A stretch of 64,000 bases of DNA from Anseranas semipalmata (taxonomy: Eukaryota > Chordata > Aves > Anseriformes > Anseranatidae): the NCBI GenBank assembly GCA_013399115.1, contig VXAA01000846.1, positions 377,181 to 441,180 on the forward strand. Reading direction: 5' to 3'. Made by a program: the position numbers and the translations under genes. Positions 60,938 to 64,000 of the stretch are shown here, in pieces. Position 1 is the first letter of the stretch. Each line of letters begins with the position of its first letter. A model generated the notes under the pieces. That model was not told the DNA's origin. It did not search any database and saw only the letters and a program-made list of their open reading frames with translations.

Positions 60938-63839
60938 AGCAGTCACAGGGGAAATCATTTTTATTAACTTTAGCCCTGGGAAAACTCTAGAAGAAATGTG
61001 CACATGCAGTCCATGCTCTGTGCAGGCAGAAATTCTGAGATCCAAGCATGCTTGGTACAGGACACTGTAAAAAATACAGTTATCCAGTTGCAACATGCAT
61101 CTACTAGGTATTTTTCAGAGATTTTAACTTAGTAAAATTTGGGCCTTATTGTTCATCAAGATAAGAAAAGACACACTCAAGTAGAAGGGACCAAACTCTA
61201 CTCCAGAGAATATGGAATGAGATTGCTTAGTTAAACACAAATTAGCATTTTCATTCTCAAACAATTTTAGTTTAATCTTTTGAAATAAACAGCTAGTACA
61301 CACACAGGAATCTTTAGCTCAAGTATTTAATTTAGGTAAACTTGTAAGTGACTGAAAACAAAATCTTTTGAGGGAAAATAGCACTAAGTAAAGGTATCCC
61401 TTTAGTCAAACACTGAGGATGAAGTTGTCACCTCATTTTCACCAAATAAAAAAGCTCTGATATAATCGCAGTTGGTTAGAATTTGACACTAAATAACTGA
61501 AAGCAAAATCTGGTAATGGTAATTCAAACAGTTTTAAGTGATTTGCCAAGACAAATCAACTATGATCATTTTATACCTATTGTGCCTTTGCATAGCCGTG
61601 AGATTTTTCTGAATTAAGAATTCTTAAGATGCAAAAGTCATGTTTATGAAATTGAATATACACATATACATGTGCCTGTACATTCATAAGTAATATAATG
61701 TTCAACTCTTATATTACCAGTGCAGCAGTAATCTTACACGGTGAGAAAATGAATATATATATATATATCAGTTTCTGTTCCATTTCTTAGAAGAAAAGCT
61801 CTGATGTACAAAATACATCATAGACAATATCAGGAGAAAGAAAAACATTTTAAAGTTGTCTAAGAGGTAGTATAAAAGACCTCCATTTGTGATTAAATTT
61901 AAGTTTAGGAGTGATATTTGATAGATTTTGAAACTCTGCCCAGTCAGACTGGTTAAGTTTGTGAAAGGTTGCTTGTCAAACGCTATGTCAGTGATACGAA
62001 AACAGACAGCCAGTAAATCATCCTTCCAATATAAACATCAACTAAAAATAAATAAATGTCTGCAGCAGAATGTCAGCTTGATGCTCCATTAAGATGAATG
62101 TTATAAACTATGAAGCAAACTCAATATTGATGACAAGAAATCTGTAAAAAGAGACAGTAGCTCACGGTCAAATTAGGAAACTGTTAGTAAAACTAAGGAA
62201 CTGAATAGTCAACAGAAAAAAAATAGTCTTTTATAATAAAAATCACTACAAGTTAACTTTATTGTGACTATAAGAAAATAAAGTATAAACATATGAAAAT
62301 ATTTAGAAATATTTGAAAATTGCACTATGCAGTGTAAATTCACTCTGTGTGAATCCTGAAAGTACTTTTTCATTTTTTCTTTTGAGAACATGTTTCATTA
62401 TATGTTTGTCTTTGTTTTTAGCTTGAAAAAATGTGTAATTTCCTATCAGTACTGATTCTTCATAGTGTTACTCACTAGAAACATATACTGTAAACAGCTC
62501 CCATAAAACTGGTGTGACTTTAATCTAATCTGAAACAAAATATAGAGGAAAAAAGGACACAGGAAAGAAAAAAGAAAAAAGAAAAACAGGGGGTTAAATG
62601 GTAGAAGGCAGGGAGAAAATCAGGTATAAAGATAATAGCAAAAAAATTATACTTACTAGTACAGCGCTCCTAAGCTTTACATGAGTGTTACTGGATCTTT
62701 TCACTAGGCTCAAAAATGAATGAGAAAGAGATTTAATTAAGATAGATGACAGGTTATATAGGTTAATGTACAACATCCATGCTTTAACTAAAGCAAGTTA
62801 TTGGCTCTGTTATTTAATTTAAAAATTAATGAAATGGGAAAATTATATGGAAAACACAAATGAGAAAAACAGGAAATGAAAGACCAACAGCCACATAGCT
62901 AGAAGGGAGATGGGCGGTATGCATTAGGGGCAGAGAGAGTGGAGAAGGGCAGTGAGAGTCATGCAATGATGCTGAAACCTACAGCAAGACTGACTACAGG
63001 CAGAAAGGCAGCAGTGCGAAGAGAAGGAAAAGGTCAGAGATGATAGAGACAAAAATTCCCAGGATGCTTTAAATTCCTATCTTTTCAGTCAATATTGAAG
63101 CCAAAGATGTGAAGACAAGCAGCTTGGAATGTGCTCACACTGAATTTATTTAAAATCCCACCTACTCTCCGCTTTCAGAATCAGGCCTCTGATGTCTAAA
63201 TAGCTAGCCAGACTCATGTTAAGGAAGGAGGGCTTGGTACTTTGATGGCCAGACTTTACAGATCCTGGCCTCCTTTGAAACCTTGTGGAAGTGAGACATG
63301 GAATCCATTATCAAGTTATGACATACAAATCATACTAATTTGCAAAATGGAAGGAATAAAAGCCTACGCATGTACATACAATGTACCAGCACTTTACTGG
63401 TGGTACAATGGTGTCCGGAGGATCTTCACTGAGGTCCCTGTTATTTGACATGGACTAGAGTACACTTCTGCTAGCTTATCTAAGATGTACCACTCCTGCA
63501 TGAAACGCCTTGTGCAGGAGATAAAGACCCTGCACACACAGATACAATTGTAGGATTCAACCTGGCTTAGTTTCCCACTTAGTTTGTGTTTGTTTTCCTC
63601 AGAAAATCATTTCATATTGGTAAAACATGGGCAAGGAGAGATGCAGTCCTTGAAATCCATTTATCTATTTGTTTGGTTGTTTTTTTTTTTTTTCTTGTTG
63701 TTGTTGTTGTCTAGTTTGAAAAAGCAAACAGGCTTTTCTCAAATGTTCCCTTTACAACCAAGACAGCTTTTTATTTTCCTGAGAACTTCCTGAACACGCA
63801 AAGGCATTGCCAAGAGTTGGTTTTGTTTTTTTGTTGGCG
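60938..63839. other. Non-coding AT-rich DNA, no gene recognised
   Basis: Holds an (AT)n microsatellite at 61752-61768, an A-rich purine stretch near 62545-62590, and a T tract with TTG units at 63679-63710. I see no exon or transposon. Confidence 0.68.
61752..61768. repeat. (AT)n microsatellite
   Basis: About eight AT units. Confidence 0.88.
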
Positions 63840-64000
63840 TCCCTCCTCCCCCAGGTCAGCCCTCCCCCCAAAGTCAAAGGGTTTCGGGTCTTTCCCTCCA
63901 CCGCAGTCGATAGCTGGGTGAGGCGTTAACAGCCCTCCTGGGAGTGAGTAAAATATTCGTAAAATATCTCCGTGCAGCCCCACCGCTGCTGGCTCCCCAT
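63840..64000. promoter_or_regulatory. CpG-enriched sequence at window edge, possible promoter flank
   Basis: GC content and CpG number rise in the last 160 bases (for example CCACCGCAGTCGATAGC, GAGGCGTTAAC, CACCGCTGCTGG). The preceding sequence has few CpGs. This looks like the shore of a CpG island that continues past the window. A minus frame with ATG at 64000 is 24 codons long, and another with ATG at 63983 runs 70 codons. Neither is recognisable. Confidence 0.35.

Noticed and set aside
1..64000. CRISPR array, prokaryotic operon, or tRNA/rRNA genes
   Set aside because: No regularly spaced repeats, ribosome-binding sites or RNA-gene signatures were seen. The repeat content is that of a bird nuclear genome.

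Overview
This window looks like single-copy, AT-rich nuclear DNA from a bird, either intergenic or from a long intron. The evidence is the repeat content. There are several CR1 LINE copies whose 3' ends finish in ATTCTGTG or ATTCTATGG octamers. There are also two copies of one endogenous-retrovirus LTR of a type common in birds, older CR1 fragments, and remnants of a MIR-type SINE. I did not recognise any exon of a known protein-coding gene, tRNA, rRNA, CRISPR array or operon. Nearly all open frames are chance frames, or are sense or antisense frames of CR1. I cannot name the species or chromosome.

Layout. 1-6935: unremarkable AT-rich sequence with microsatellites. 6936-7317: 5'-truncated young CR1 (+). 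7318-10759: nothing recognised except poly-A tracts. 10760-12915: an ancient CR1 fragment and then a longer, more recent but decayed CR1, both on the minus strand. 14488-15225: another old CR1 (-). 15226-21200: plain sequence. 21200-24060: the best candidate for a regulatory locus, with a full match to the CTCF core, a complete RFX X-box and a short CpG-rich island within about 2.7 kb. 24060-31480: plain sequence with MIR-like relics, a possible retrocopy with flanking direct repeats, and a 51-base T tract. 31490-31765: ancient CR1 (-). 32676-34120: CR1 (+) that keeps both ends of ORF2 but appears to have lost the reverse-transcriptase core. 34660-35236: first solo LTR. 41620-42848: young CR1 (-) interrupted by a 437-base assembly gap and ending in a 17-bp tandem repeat. 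42849-55613: plain sequence with one MIR-like relic. 55614-55997: CR1 (-). 60410-60937: second solo LTR, with an exact 5-bp target-site duplication. 63840-64000: CpG-enriched sequence running off the window, possibly the edge of a promoter.

There is no gene system to describe. What the window mainly records is retroelement history: CR1 insertions of several ages, two solo LTRs and possibly one retrocopy. A possible regulatory cluster lies near 21-24 kb. I found no convincing sign of an undescribed biological system. The strongest leads are the CTCF, X-box and CpG cluster, the retrocopy candidate, and the CR1 deletion joined at a short repeat.
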